Shown here: in pieces, positions 1 through 12,904 of the stretch
Numbering within the stretch: the stretch's first letter is position 1
Layout: the number at the start of each line of letters is the position of its first letter
DNA from: Sphagnum compactum
Taxonomy: Eukaryota; Bryophyta; Sphagnopsida; Sphagnales
Length of the DNA stretch: 64,000 bases
Direction of reading: 5' to 3'
Assembly: GCA_965153455.1 (NCBI GenBank)
Contig: OZ234494.1
Span: 9,300,001-9,364,000, forward strand
Notes under the pieces: generated by a model
Seen by the model: the letters and a program-made list of their open reading frames with translations, nothing else
What the model was told of the DNA's origin: nothing
Database searches by the model: none
Position numbers and translations under genes: made by a program

Positions 1-32
1 TCTCTGAGCTTTTGATATGCTTATGAATGCAG

Positions 33-3000
33 ACACTGGGCGATTTGGGTTCTGTTGCCAAGTGCAGTCGCTCCTCGCAGAAGCTCATGTTCAAGCCTGC
101 TCCTTTGTCATGCATGAAAGTGCTGGACACTTTCAATGAAATTGCCAAGGCAAAGAAGCTTCTGCCTGCCCTTTTCTTCTTTCTGAATTTGGTTGGGTTC
201 TGCATGCTTGAGCTTGTACCATTCAGCCTTAAATCTCACATTGAAGCTGAGGAAGAAGTCTTCTTATGTTATGATACTCAATCACATCACAGGAAGCTGG
301 AAACCAGAGTCAGGATAAAAAGCGTGCTCGAATGAAAGCTTTGTTGGTGGCTGCTACTGATTGTGAGCCCCTGTACCTTGTCCGCCTTCTTCAGGTCACT
401 TCCTCCCTCACTTTTCTAACTGATAGTTTACCACTATTGTATGTTTGTTGTTGGCATATTACTTCTACAATCCTTTGTGGATCATGTGTATTACATACAG
501 GAGCACAACATTATCATTCTAGATTTGTATATCCTTTCTTGATGCTTTTGTTATGTTAAACCTGCTTCTGTTGCCACCCTTAATCTGCACGTTTGAACTT
601 CATCAGCTGCCGGAGAGAGTTTTTTGTTATGCCTTGAAGCAACATTTGCTGGGGAGCTTACAGAGATCATATCACTTCTTTGTTGGCCTCCCTCTGACTT
701 AGTTCCAATATGATTGCAGTCTAAGCTTCGAATAGGGCTGGCAGAGAAGACAGTGCTGGCTGCTCTTGCACATGCAGCTGTGCTTTCTGAGGTTCCAAAA
801 GTACCTCCTGCACAGCTTGCAGCTAGACTCGAGGAGGTATAGACTCCTTACAGAATTGCTTGCTGTCTTTGATGTTTTGCCTTTTGGCTGGCCCCTTTCC
901 TTTCTGCGGCCAGGTTTTTGTCTGAAACTCTAATACACTCCAGGCGGATAGAGAGTATTTATACCTTGAAAGTGATGATGTGACTGGGGTGCAGGCAGAG
1001 GAAATCATGAAACACACATATTCAGTGCTCCCCATTTATGAACAGATAATAGATGCAGTGCTGAAATTTGGAATTTCTAAGCTGTCAGAAGTCTGTAGCT
1101 TCAAACTGGGTGTCCCTGTGGGACCCATGCTTGCAAAGCCCACCACAGGAGTCTCTGAGGTTCTCAACAAGTTCCAGGACATGGACTTCACATGTGAATA
1201 CAAGTATGATGGAGAGAGAGCTCAGGTTCTCCTTATCTTTCCCCCATTGATGTTTCTTTTGTGATTGAAGTCTTTTATCAGGCCTCATTGTATTAGGAGG
1301 TGTTGGGTTAGATATCACTCCTAGCAAACCACATCTGACATGACTGTATTCCCATTCAATCTTTTTGTCAGAGTTTGTATGATGACAGTGGATACATGTC
1401 TTGGAGCAATTGCAGATACATTATATGGAAGATGGAACTATCCAGATTTATAGCCGAAATGCAGAACACAACACTGGCAAGTTCCCTGATATTGTAGCTG
1501 CAATGCCTAGGTGCGTAATGGATCCTTTAGTTGTCACCTTCAACTGAATGAACGGAAGCCAATTTTTGCCATCTTGCATCTTCTATGATCCTTAAATCAG
1601 GCCATTGAACCTGTGCTATTCAAGGAGCTTAGTCCCTGAGCATTTGGAAGGACCTTTTTTGGACTTTGTACCTCTCCTTGCAAAACCAAGTTCACTAAGT
1701 TTGGCCTAATCTTGACAATGCAATGTGTAGTTCATGTGTGCTTCTGATATTCTTCAATCTGTAGCAAATTAGCTCTCAGTAGTGTGATGGCATCCATCAA
1801 AGGAGTTCTAATCCTTTTCAAGATCTGCAGTGGACCTCATTCTTGTATTTTATGGCTGGGGGCAGATTCATGAAACCAGGTGTGACATCATTTGTTTTGG
1901 ATTGTGAGGTGGTAGCTTATGATCGTGAAAAGAACAAAATTTTGCCATTCCAGGTGAGTGCTTGGAAACACATCTGCATAGTTTCTGGATTCTTGGGTGC
2001 CATGCTAAATTTGGTTTTTGCTCAATCTTGTCAATGATTTTGAAAGAGACAGACAGACAGATTTCCAGTGATCAGAGATGCTCATCCATGATCACTTCAA
2101 TTTTTTGGACAATATGGGGTTCCCTTGTCAAGCAACAAATTGGGTCTCCGGGTTCTGTCCTTGGATGGTGGTAGATGTTTTGACATGGCAATTTAGGCCT
2201 CAAGTGTTGGTAGGAGATGAAAGACAATGAAGGTAATGACAAGAGTTGAGCTGACTTGAAAACTCATAATTTGAATGCAGATCCTGAGCACAAGGGCAAG
2301 AAAAGGAGTATCACTGAACACTATTAAGGTTCAAGTTTGCTTGTTTGCATTTGACCTTTTGTATTTGAATGGTCATCCACTGCTACAGGAACAGCTCAAC
2401 ATACGAAGAGAGGTATATATTCTTGTCATTTGGTTGTGGGATCTTTCCTGGTACTTCTGCAAATCTGTGTTCTTGTTTTTGGAGTAAGTTTGGAGTCCGT
2501 ATTTTTCAATGACTTTGGACAAGTTTGCACCATGTTGACATCTTGATATCCCTGGTGATGTGTAGCACTTATATGCATCCTTCTTAGAGGTGGATGGAGA
2601 GTTCAGATTTGCAACAGCCAAGAATTCAAATGACCTGGAGGAAATTCAGAAGTTCCTTGAAGATGCTATTGATCACAGGTCTCTCTCCTAGTCTCTTGTG
2701 TTTTCAGTCTTTAGCTAGAAGGTAGGGTACCATGCCACATGTTTGTTTCCCTTTAGTCCTTCATCTCTGATCTCTAGACTGGATGTCAGCTGGTTGTTTT
2801 TTTCTTTTTTCTTTTTTCATTCATCTTGCTATGTGAAACATGTGGAAGGTGAGGAAATGATGAATTTTCTCAGGCATTGATACCATGAGACTCACACAAA
2901 ATGGCTACATCAAACAACGAACTGCTTTGGCAAAGCCTTTCCAACTTTTTTTGGAAATTGAAATGGGGGCGTGGTGATGGACAGTTGCGAGGGACTTATA

Positions 3001-5097
3001 GTGAAGACATTGACAAAGGATGCAACATATGAGCCTGCCAAGCGATCCAACAACTGGCTCAAGCTCAAAAAGGATTACATGACATCGTAAATTTCACCAC
3101 CCCCCCTGCACTCCTAAGATCTGTGCACATCTGACCTTTCTGTTGATTGCAATCCCTGCCTTGTCAAATTTCATGACTGAATACACCACTACGTATGTGG
3201 GCTCCAAATAAGTCGTTTGAGAGCCTCCATTTTTCAGTGAGCTGCAATTCTTTGTTGTGTAATCTGAGGCGTTTTGTTACAGCCTAGCAGTTCTATTTTC
3301 TGAGTATGACAGGGGTTATGAATTCAAGCAGCTTTAATTTCCCTCTTTTGTAAATTCCACCACAGGACAGGGGACTCCCTCGATCTTGTGCCAATTGGAG
3401 CATTTTATGGCCGTGGAAAACGTGTGGGTGAGTGACACACTCCTAGAATTCCTCCAGAACTTGTATACCTGTTGTTTGATACTTTGCTCTAGAAAATCAT
3501 TGAAAGTTGTTTGTGTAATCATACCTGGATTCAGTCCTGTCTCTGAGAATGCCATTATGTTGTTGCTGGGAGTGAAGCATGGTGGGTGAATGGTGTAGAG
3601 CAGGGGTGTATGGGGCATTTTTGCTGGCCTGCTATGATGAAGATCGTGAGGAGTTTCAGAGCATCTGCAAAATTGGTGGAACACGCTGAATCCAAAACTG
3701 GAAACTTTATGCCTAGTGTTCTGCTACTGTGTGATAAGTTTGCTGAACAGAAATGTCTTCATTGTCACTTTGATTTTGAGATGAGCCTTTCTGACAGATG
3801 AGCATATGCCAGATGCTTTTGTTGTAACTTTTTGCATAAATCTAGTGAAATCCCTTACATAATAGCTACCAATTGATGACTGTTCCATTCTTTGGTGCTC
3901 TCTGAAGACTTGAGCAAATGTTGTGTAGTCAATAATGATGTTTGTCCTTTTCCACCTTCTCAGGAACGGGCTTCTCAGAGGCAGTGCTGGAGGAACGCTC
4001 CACCACATTACGGAGTCATGTTATTGACCAGCCTAAGGTTCTTTACATGGGAATGACCATTTGTTTTATGATACTATGTTCCAGGACTGCTGTAGCCTAA
4101 TTACATAAGAGACTTCTGTGCCTTGCGTGAAGTGGAATTTCAATCCAGATTAACAAAATAATCCATGGATCATTTGCTGCTAGACCCACTTTCATAATAT
4201 TACCTTCTACACACTATCACAATTGTGCAGAAGACCTAACAAGTGGATCTAGGCACAGCAGCACGCCAGTGGTAGCTTATTTATCACAGTCTTTTCTGAG
4301 CTAGTTTGTCCAATAGTACATGAAATTGGGGTCTAAACTTGATGATCTCATCTTGGGGTATTCTCAGATCTGTCTCCTCTTGGTGTGTCTCTGAATCAGT
4401 AATTGGGTGGTGCTACAGAGTTACTATCGATATGGAGAGACAATCGGTGTTGATGTGTGGTTTGATGAAGTTGAGGTATAGCACTTTGTTATTGCTTATC
4501 CATTTTTTCCTTATCCAAGAGTGGTAGCTCAGAGAATAAAGGGTCACCTTCTTAAAAAGAATATGGAAATCTGGACAGGTTTGGGAAGTGAAGGCAGCAG
4601 ATTTGAGCATCAGTCCTGTTCACCGAGCAGCAATCGGCTTGGTTGACTCCAGCAAGGTACATCAATATTTCTACGGAGTTCTCTTACATTGTGCAATGTT
4701 GAGTGTTTCTGTTATGCAACTGCATTGAAAGAGTTTGACATTACCAAATCACTATGCCAACAGATTTCTTCTAGTGTATGCAGCATACTGACTTCTCATG
4801 TTGAATGTCTGCGAATGAAGGGTATCTCCTTGCGATTTCCCAGACTGGTTAGACTCCGTGAAGACAAGACTCCAGTGGAGGCCACTTCAGCTGAGCAGGT
4901 GACAATCTTAACCATTCCTGACAAGTAGGAAATGAGAAAGACTTGTAATTGAAGCTATCTTTTGTTTGCTGTCATTTTAGATTGCTCAGATGGAAGACAC
5001 CCCACTTTCTAACAAGTGTTCTCAACAGGTTGCAGAACTCTATCGGGCTCAAAAGATAAACCATGGCACAGCTGATGACAATGAAGATGACGACTAA
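33..5097 (+). CDS. LIG1: DNA ligase I, ATP-dependent (5'-truncated by window edge, 16 visible exons)
   Basis: Seals nicks during lagging-strand replication and excision repair in the nucleus. Exons by splice sites and phase: 33-149, 293-394, 720-836, 944-1225, 1416-1510, 1866-1953, 2281-2412, 2566-2678, 2985-3086, 3366-3427, 3604-3675, 3964-4037, 4419-4475, 4579-4656, 4821-4898, 5029-5097; all phases join and give about 545 residues. The adenylation motif CEYKYDGER is at about 1193-1219 with the catalytic Lys codon at 1202-1204. Later nucleotidyltransferase and OB-fold motifs include [50 protein letters not shown] and [11 protein letters not shown], in the order and spacing of plant LIG1. The N-terminal region, with any targeting or PCNA-binding part, lies left of the window. 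The first complete intron (150-292) is GC-AG. The last acceptor has an in-frame alternative 48 bases upstream. Identification is very secure; small boundary errors are possible. Confidence 0.95.
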
Positions 5098-8046
5098 GGC
5101 ACAGATAAGAAACACTTAACAAAATTAGTAAGCTCCATGTCTATTAGTTTGACCACAAAGGTCTCCAGCCAGCCTTGTTATGAACTCCATGAACACTCTC
5201 GGTGTTGGCAAGAGTAAGCAAGCACCCCTGTTTTATAAACAGAGCGTTGATTTCAGTGCACTCCTGCACTTACACATTACTGCGGTACTAGTGTTGGGCT
5301 ACCTTGTCTACTGTTTTTAGATCTGTTCTTCGAAGACTATGGGTCATGGTTTTTTCACACGAATACCATGTCTAGTGTTTCTAGATTATTCTTTGAAGAC
5401 TATTTTGGCTATGGATTTCATAGCTCCAGGGCGGCTTTGAACTGAAATGCACTTTGAAGTGAAATGCAGAGGATTTACTTGTCTTGTGATGGGCCTCATT
5501 GATTGGCCCATGACAAGAAAAAACGTGCTTCTAAACTTATGACACTCCTGAGATAGAATTTGCTTTACCTCTCCAGGTACCTTATTTTGTTGAAATGCTG
5601 ACTTGAATTTGGACCTGGCATTTAGGCAAAACAACACTTTATTCTTTTGGCACCCCAGTAATTCACATACCCTTTTTCTCATATAATAATGCTTATTTAT
5701 TCCACATCATGATGCTCTTATTGACTTTCCTGCACCTCCTTACCAACAGAAAATAACTCACAAGGGGAGGGCAGGCCGAATCCAAGGGTAGGGCTTTGTT
5801 GTTTTTGGTGTCCAAACAAAACTTGAACCCCTCCTCTTGATGCATCTAATATACTAACAATTGTCAAAAATAGATTAAAAATGAGAAAGTTACGATCACT
5901 TAGAAAACAGACCATCGCACAAAGCAAAGGTAGGTTCACAAAAACCCCAAAAAATCATTCTATGTTGTTCTGTTGCTATTAGAGTTCAAAGATGATTTGT
6001 AGATGTGCTCCTATATCACTTTAAATTGTTTTAAATGAATATAAAAAATAAGAAAGTTATGAGGTATGAAAGTAAAAAGGGTCCAGAGAAAACAAAACCC
6101 AAAAAAAAGGTGTTTTGTAAGTTGCAAAGCTGTTTTTTTTTTTTTCTTGTTATTTTTTTATTACTCCTTTTCCTTTGTAGTTCAAAGATGATTTCTAGAG
6201 CTAGAGCTTGAGACAACGATCCTGTAAGATTTTAAATCACTCAAATTGAAAAACATATGATGAAGATATAAATAATTTTTTGATCATAAGTGGTTGATTG
6301 GTGATGGGTCGGTTTATTTTTGGCTAATATTAATACATAATGGAAATCCATGGTGAGTTGCGTGGTGAATTGGTTTAAAATATTTAAATGTAACAATGTT
6401 AAGATCAATCATTTTTATTTTGCAAACATAATAATATAAAATTTATAAAATTTTAATATATATTATGTAATGTTAAAATCCTAAGAATTAAAATAGACTA
6501 TTATTTTACAATGTCAAATTGTGTTATATAATTCTATCATTAATATTATAATATGTATGTAATATCATAAAAAATGTTAACATAATATCATAATTGTGAT
6601 TTTTTTTTCAAATTCTTCAACTAGGTGTATTGGTGAGGATCCTTAGCATTAATCAGCAATAAATGGCGGCTCTCCTAGTGGACTAATAAATCTTTTTTGG
6701 AATCCTGCCTAGTTCTAGCGACTTAATGGAACACATTGTTTAAATCTGGCAACTTTTAATTATTTTTTCTCGAGATATGGCAAAAAAAAATTTTAATCTC
6801 AAAATCCCCTTTGTTGGATTTGCCAACAACCCCTTTTTTTTTGGTTGCCAGGTGACAAAAATTTGCCACAAAAAAAAACCCTAATCACAATATATTGGAC
6901 CATAAATTTATAATCATGTGTACATTGTAAAATAATGATAATGTTACATCATATACAAATGAATGTGTTAAATAGTGTACATACTTGTTTCATGTTGTGA
7001 AATGTTTTACATATCATCCATTTATTCATGGCCAATTTAACATTAATAAATAATATTGGTAACAAATTGTTTTGGCATGATTTTAATCTTACTTTTGAAC
7101 ATTATCATGATAATATGCTCATATATTTGAAGTTCACAAATTGCATTTAACATTTATCCTCAATATTGAACTCTTGTGGAATTCTCACAAATTGAAAAAG
7201 GTTAAGCTCCATTTTCCAAATTTTTTCAAATACAAGTATTTTGTTGAAAATTCGGGCGTTTGTTTACACTTTGTAAATGGGAGTTATGTCAATGTCACAT
7301 TTGAGAACAAACACATCCAAGTACTTTCATGGATTTGATGATTCACACAAATTACATGAAAGACAATTTGAATTAAAATAAACAAAGCTAATCACATATT
7401 ACAAATAGTTATTTATGAATTGAAAACATGGAAAATTATGTTTTATGAAACATCTTATTTATTTTAATCCGTGCAATTTTAAACATGTGAATTGTATAAT
7501 ATGATCAACATTAATTTTGAGCTTTTTTCAATAGTAAATAAAATGACATGATATATAACATCTTTCTTAATTTTATGATTATATATATTTTTAATTTGTG
7601 AAAAGAAGATTAATCATGTAATAACTATATTGATAACTTCTTTTTTATTTTGTGATTATCTTTTCATGAAATCTTTTACTAAATACCCTTGTAACAATAT
7701 ACATATAAAACTTAATACCTATCGATTTTATTTAATAATGTGACATGTTTTGTAACCTTGTACTTTCTCATTACAAACTTAACATTATAATATTATGTTG
7801 TATTAAATTATAACATTTGACATAAGTTACATATCTTACATGTATATAACATGATAAGACATAAATGTTCTATTAACATTACAAAATATTGTTCTAAAAA
7901 GCATGTTAACATCACGCTGTTATCTAGAAGACCCAGTTGATAGCCTGGCTGGTCTAGGACCTTTGGGATTTTGGAGGTTATGGTGATATCTTCGGTCTAG
8001 TGAGCAAGCCAAAAATTTGGAGGAAAATAATGACGATTCTTTATAG
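5098..8046. other. Intergenic, AT-rich, no gene seen
   Basis: The first few hundred bases are the 3' flank of the ligase gene. From about 5.95 kb composition becomes strongly AT-rich with poly-A/T runs and no open frame with recognisable content. A stretch near 6.71-6.87 kb (ctggcaact, atatggcaaaa, ggttgccaggtgac) resembles the dispersed repeat also seen at 37.4 and 58.3 kb. Confidence 0.6.
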
Positions 8047-8049
8047 TTA

Positions 8050-8422
8050 GAGCATCTCCACAGGTGCTGAGTATGTCACTCTGGATAATAAAATTAAATG
8101 TCTAAATTTAGCTGTTTTTTTTTGGCAACCCCACCAATAAAACTGTACCTGGAACTGCATATACGTGGGAACTACTAATAGCAAACCACCTGGACAAATC
8201 ATTATGATTGGACCAATCAGAAATACTGAGCCGCAGTCAGGTCCAATTTATTACACTCTTTTTTGGAGGTGCACAACTGTGTTGCGCCTTTTACCAGCCA
8301 CCGCAAGCTGCACGAATTTGGTGCAGAAAAACCAATTTCCTGAGCTAAACCGGCACATTTTGACTTTTTCACAATCAATTTTACTGTGCGGAGTCACATA
8401 CTGAGCACAGTTGGACATGCTC
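8050..8422. mobile_element. Tourist-like MITE, copy A (373 bp)
   Basis: The left end starts GAGCATCTCCACAGGTGCTG and continues into gagtatgt. The right end, reverse-complemented, starts GAGCATGTCCAACTGTGCTC and continues into agtatgt. The terminal inverted repeats are about 30 bp. The element is flanked by the 3-bp duplication TTA (8047-8049 and 8423-8425). No coding capacity is seen. A 3-bp TTA/TAA target site is the signature of PIF/Harbinger (Tourist) MITEs. Copy B at 38967-39610 shares the ends and an internal block (accaataaaactg and actactaatagcaaaccacc here). It lies about 430 bp upstream of the NDUFAF7-like start codon. Confidence 0.88.
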
Positions 8423-8530
8423 TTAAAGAAGAGTCAAGATTACCACCTTCAAAATCACAACAAAAATCCCCTAAAACAAACAATGCCAACATCAAACAAG
8501 CAAAACTGGTGACAAATACCTATATTGGGC

Positions 8531-8626
8531 TAAACCCTAAACCCTTATACTCTGACATTTCAAGGGACTATTATTTCGCTTCAACTAACAGGGTTTAGGG
8601 TTTAGCGTCTTCTGGGGTTTAGGGTT
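8531..8626. promoter_or_regulatory. Inverted cluster of telo-box-like motifs upstream of the NDUFAF7-like gene
   Basis: TAAACCCTAAACCC at 8531-8544 faces GGGTTTAGGGTTTA at 8591-8604 and GGGGTTTAGGGTT at 8614-8626. The two arms could pair across a 46-base loop. AAACCCTAA is the plant telo-box, known from promoters of housekeeping and translation-related genes. Placement 220-320 bp before the start codon suggests a promoter or 5' UTR role, which is inference. Confidence 0.5.
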
Positions 8627-8686
8627 GAGAGCCCACTGAGAAAGCACCTTTTTGTTGCAGTGGGCATTCCAACAGACATGCACATT

Positions 8687-8766
8687 GAATTGAGTTTCTT
8701 CAGCTATGTGAATTCGCTCAAAGGGCTTGAATTGAGTTTTCTTCAGCTATGTGAATTCCCTCAAAG
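8687..8766. repeat. Tandem duplication, 2 copies, period 42 bp
   Basis: The segment beginning gaattgagtttcttcagc at 8687 recurs at 8729 with one inserted T and one substitution. It sits in the presumed 5' leader of the NDUFAF7-like gene, ending 82 bases before its ATG. Confidence 0.85.
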
Positions 8767-8848
8767 TTGCAGTTTGTGAATTATTTGTTTGTTTCCTAAA
8801 GGGCTCGGAAGTTACAAAAGAGAGAAAGAGAGCTAAGAGGATTCAGCT

Positions 8849-11800
8849 ATGGCGGGCCTTGGAAGAGTGAAGGAGATTTCAGGGTTAGGGTTTAGGATTA
8901 GAGGTCTGATTCGGGCAGCAAATGGTCTGTCAGTCTCTTCACAATCCCATTCACAATATTCTTCACAATCTTCTTCGGCCTTGGAGATGGAAACAGAGGC
9001 AGAACAACGGATGAAGAGAACTCAAGTGCTGGAATGTAAGGGAGAAAGACAGGCAAACGACATCAAAATTGCAGATGGGAAGAAGAAGAGTTCAGAGATT
9101 TTGGAGTCAGAAGCAGCGATGATGGATCAAGTAAAGAGGGTACGGGGTGTTGAGGCAGAGGCAAATTTTGCCAAGGCTGAGGAGAGTGCTATGGCAAAAC
9201 ACATCAAATCCTTGATCCAAGTAAGTAAGCGCATTTGTTGTTTCTTATGGGGATTGGTATTAGGACTCTGTTGCAGTCAATCAACCCTTTTTTCTATCTC
9301 CAGTTAGGAATGTGATGATGAGACTTGTGTCTGTTTCAGCTTTCTCCCATGTAGGTGTTCTGTGGTTTTGTCAACCGCAGCCTGTGTCTCTTTGTGTCTC
9401 TGGGAAATTCAGTTTCGAGGAGGTCCAATTACAGTGGCTGAATATATGGAGGAAGTGCTGACAAATCCTATTGCGGGCTTCTACATGAATCGAGATGTTT
9501 TTGGCGCTGCAGGGGAGTTTGTCACATCACCTGACATCAGTCAAATGTTTGGCGAGGTGCATCTACACAGCTTGATTGCATCAAGTTTTATGACGAAAGG
9601 ATTTTATGGAAGTCTAAGCATTTTGGTGGATCTTTAGTTACATCTAGTGGAAATTGGCACACAGATCTGTTGGAATGTGGTTGCATTTTTTGTGGGTACT
9701 TGTTTAGTTCCTCTGGTTTTTCTTTGCCACCAATTCTGCTTTCAGTGATTTCTAAACAACTTGAGCATGGGAGTGTTGGCTGGCAGATGGTGGGTGTATG
9801 GTGCATGTGTTTGTGGCATCAGATGGGCCAGCCCAACCATGTGCACCTGGTTGAGCTTGGACCTGGCCGGGGCACCCTCATGGCTGATCTTCTCCGAGTA
9901 AGCTAGAGCTGACAATACAAAACTCTCTGTTGCCTGCTGCAATGTTTCCTTATGTGTAAATTGTCTTAAATCATCTGATTCAATTTTTTTAATTTATTTT
10001 TCTTGTATTTGGCAGGGGACTGCCAAGTTTACAGATTTTTCACAGACCCTATCAGTGCATATGGTGGAATGTAGCCCTGCTCTGAAGAGCATTCAACAAG
10101 AGACATTGAAATGTTGCCCCAAGGACCAGGCAGATTCGACCTCTGCAGTAGATAGCCAGAAATGCAAGCCTACTGAGGATCAAATCAGTCAAATTTCAGG
10201 AGCTGTGATATCATGGCACCTAGATCTTGAGCATGTTCCACGAGGAGGTTGGTCCTCTCAAGCTTGAGTTATGGGCCATGTTTGGTATTAGAAACTTGTT
10301 CAATGTCTATGCATGTGACTTTTCGGTTTGTAATCTCTATTTGCATGCCACTTAAGGTGGGCACCTTCCTCATCAGCATTCTTGAGCTAAAGGAGAAACT
10401 TTAGGCATCTATATAGTTGAGCATCGAACTCCTTGGTTCATGTGGCAGTGATTTTGAGATGCATTGTTGAATGTAGTCTGTGAAAAGGATCTTGAACTTA
10501 AAACTTACCGTCAAGCTGTGCCATCTGATCAATTTGTATGGGGTGTTTTAATGGCTACAGTTCCAACAATCATAATTGCTCATGAGTTCTATGATGCACT
10601 GCCCATTCACCAATTCCAGGTACTCCTGTCTCCCTCTCTTTTCCTCAAGGCTAGAGTCCTGAGTTACAGGGCCATCTGAGTCTCTCAGTCTTGGCTGCAC
10701 TCCAGTTTAAATGTACCCTTTGTCCTTGGTTCTGGTTTTATCTCTGAGTTCCTTGTCCTATTGCTGTGGGATGCATGTGCAATCTGGCAGAGGACACCTC
10801 GAGGATGGTGTGAAAAGCTTGTGGATGTTGCTGAAGGCTCTGGGTATTATTTGCTAGCCTGCAACTTTTCTTGTTGTATCCAGTATCTTCAGAACTCACA
10901 TGCATCTGCAAGTGCCTTCTTCATGGGTAGAACCTTTTGAAGTACTATGGGATCTTGCTAGTGGGGCTTCCAAAGAGCAATACAGAATTGATCACAAAAG
11001 AGCCTTCTTCAAGTGGCTGCTCAAAGGCAGGCAAGTAGTTTGTGAGAGAATGCAAGAACCCTAGTCATGAACAAAACAGAGTTTGCTCAAGTAATACCCA
11101 GAAGCAACAGCAGCTCCAATGTTGCAAGGACATTCAGAGCATCATGTTCAGTGGAGGCTTTGAAGCCATATTTTATGTGTGCTTCTTTGCAAATTCTTCA
11201 TATGACTGGTTCTAACATGTTGGTTTTGTTCAGGCCAGGTTTCAGGTTTGTCCTATCACCAGGACCCACAACAGCAAGTAGTCTATACCTAGCAAAGCGG
11301 ATGAAGTGGGCATCACTGGAGGAAAAGGCCAAGATTGAACATGTGGAAGTTTGTCCAAGTGCCCTCAAACTGACAGCTGAGATTGCCCGAAGAGTTGGAG
11401 AGGATGGAGGTGGTGCCCTTGTTGTTGATTATGGTGAGGATGTCATGGTATCAGACAGCTTACAGGTTAGTGCAACCATCTTGTGATTTCCTTATTTAAA
11501 CTTTCTGTTGCTTTTTCTTCAAACATTTCAGGCATCATAGACATGATTTGCATGGATAGGTAGTTGATTCATCACATGGTCCAGCATTTGTGAAGAATAC
11601 CACTGACTGTTTAGGACATTGTGGCAGGCAATAAGAAAGCATGAGTTTGTAAAGGTACTGCAAGACCCAGGCTCAGCAGACCTGAGTGCTTATGTGGACT
11701 TTGCAGCCATCAAACATGCAGTGGAAGATGAAGCAGGTAAGTCTTCTTTCCTGAAATCCCTGCACTGCTCATCACATTTGAATGGTTGTACCAAATTTTC

Positions 11801-12519
11801 ATGTTAGTGTGCATCTTTGAGGACTGAAGAAGGGGGAATAAGCCACCTTCTGGATCCTGCATTATGATTAGCAACTGAAGTGGATAGTCCAAAATGTAGG
11901 GTACCTTGTTCAACATGAAAGAATGTTCAAAAAGAAAAGTTGTGTTTATGATTGAGTGTCTTATCAAAGTCCACACATCTTGGACAAAAATAATGATGAG
12001 AAGATTTCAAGCATGAACTAGTTCCCAATTTGCTACAGGATTCTCTGTGACAACATGTGTGCTAGGGCTATTTTCAATATATAGCAGATATGGATTCTTC
12101 TTCGTACGACCAACGTGCTGTTTTCTTGTTCATTCTTATGCCTGGAGGATGTTTGTTGGAGTGAATTGGAAATTCTCAGATGGTGTGAATGTGATCTGAA
12201 GATGAGTTGAAATGTGGGTGGGTGGGTTTGCATGGTGGGTTGGGCAATAGCGGGGTCTTCTGCCTTTGGCCCAGTTTGTCAGTCACAGTTTCTGGGCGCA
12301 TTGGGGATCAATTTTCGGCTGGAAGCTCTGCTGCAGAATGCAACTGAGGAGCAAGCAGAGGCTCTGCAACTTGGCTATTGGAGGTTAGTGGGAGATGGTC
12401 CACCACCCTGGCTAGACAAGGATGATGACCCAAAAAGTGCTCCGACTGGAATGGGGTCCCGATACAAGGCCCTAGCCATAGTTTCAGATGCATGTGGAGT
12501 GCCTATTGGTTTCCAGTAA
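8849..12519 (+). CDS. NDUFAF7: NDUFAF7/MidA-family protein arginine methyltransferase, mitochondrial
   Basis: SAM-dependent methyltransferase family. The human member symmetrically dimethylates an arginine of the complex I subunit NDUFS2 and is needed for complex I assembly in the mitochondrial matrix. Exons: 8849-9220, 9413-9556, 9787-9897, 10016-10247, 10561-10619, 10791-10843, 11234-11465, 11628-11736, 12251-12519; phases join to 526 residues. The first exon encodes a Ser/Arg-rich leader consistent with a mitochondrial presequence, then a Lys/Glu-rich linker. Family blocks follow in order: FRGGPITVAEYMEEVLTNP, GEFVTSPDISQMFGE, the SAM-binding LVELGPGRGTLMADLL (about 193-208), AHEFYDALPIHQFQ (about 293-306), RFVLSPGPT, GGALVVDYG, DPGSADLSAYVDF, SQFLGALGINFR and a C-terminal GMGSRYKALAIV. 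The start codon is the first Met, directly before the presequence-like region. Very secure identity; the long N-terminal exon is the least conserved part. Confidence 0.94.
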
Positions 12520-12904
12520 CAAATAATACATGCCACTTTTCCAAGATTCTCAACATGTGAGTCTGTATTTCCCTCAAACCTCCCATTTTAAAAATTCAAT
12601 GTAGAAAAGTCGTGGAACAATCACCTGCATTACTGCAACAAAAGAGTAAAAAGTTGAAAACAAGTTAGATGTTATTTGCTCAAGGGATTGCTTTAAAGGT
12701 CTAAACAAGACACACATGGGATGATCAATTTACCACATGAATCTAATTATTTTTGTAATTTTAGTGCTGAGGATTTTGTGGAATTGGTATATGGGTGGTT
12801 TTCTATATTCTTTTGTAAGATCCTTATCGATTTTTCAAAAAAATCAATTTATGGTCATACCTAGACAATTCTAGAGACATTTCCAAGTTTAACTATCTCA
12901 TTTC
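12520..12904. other. 3' flank of the NDUFAF7-like gene
   Basis: Non-coding and increasingly AT-rich. No gene or motif stands out. Confidence 0.5.
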
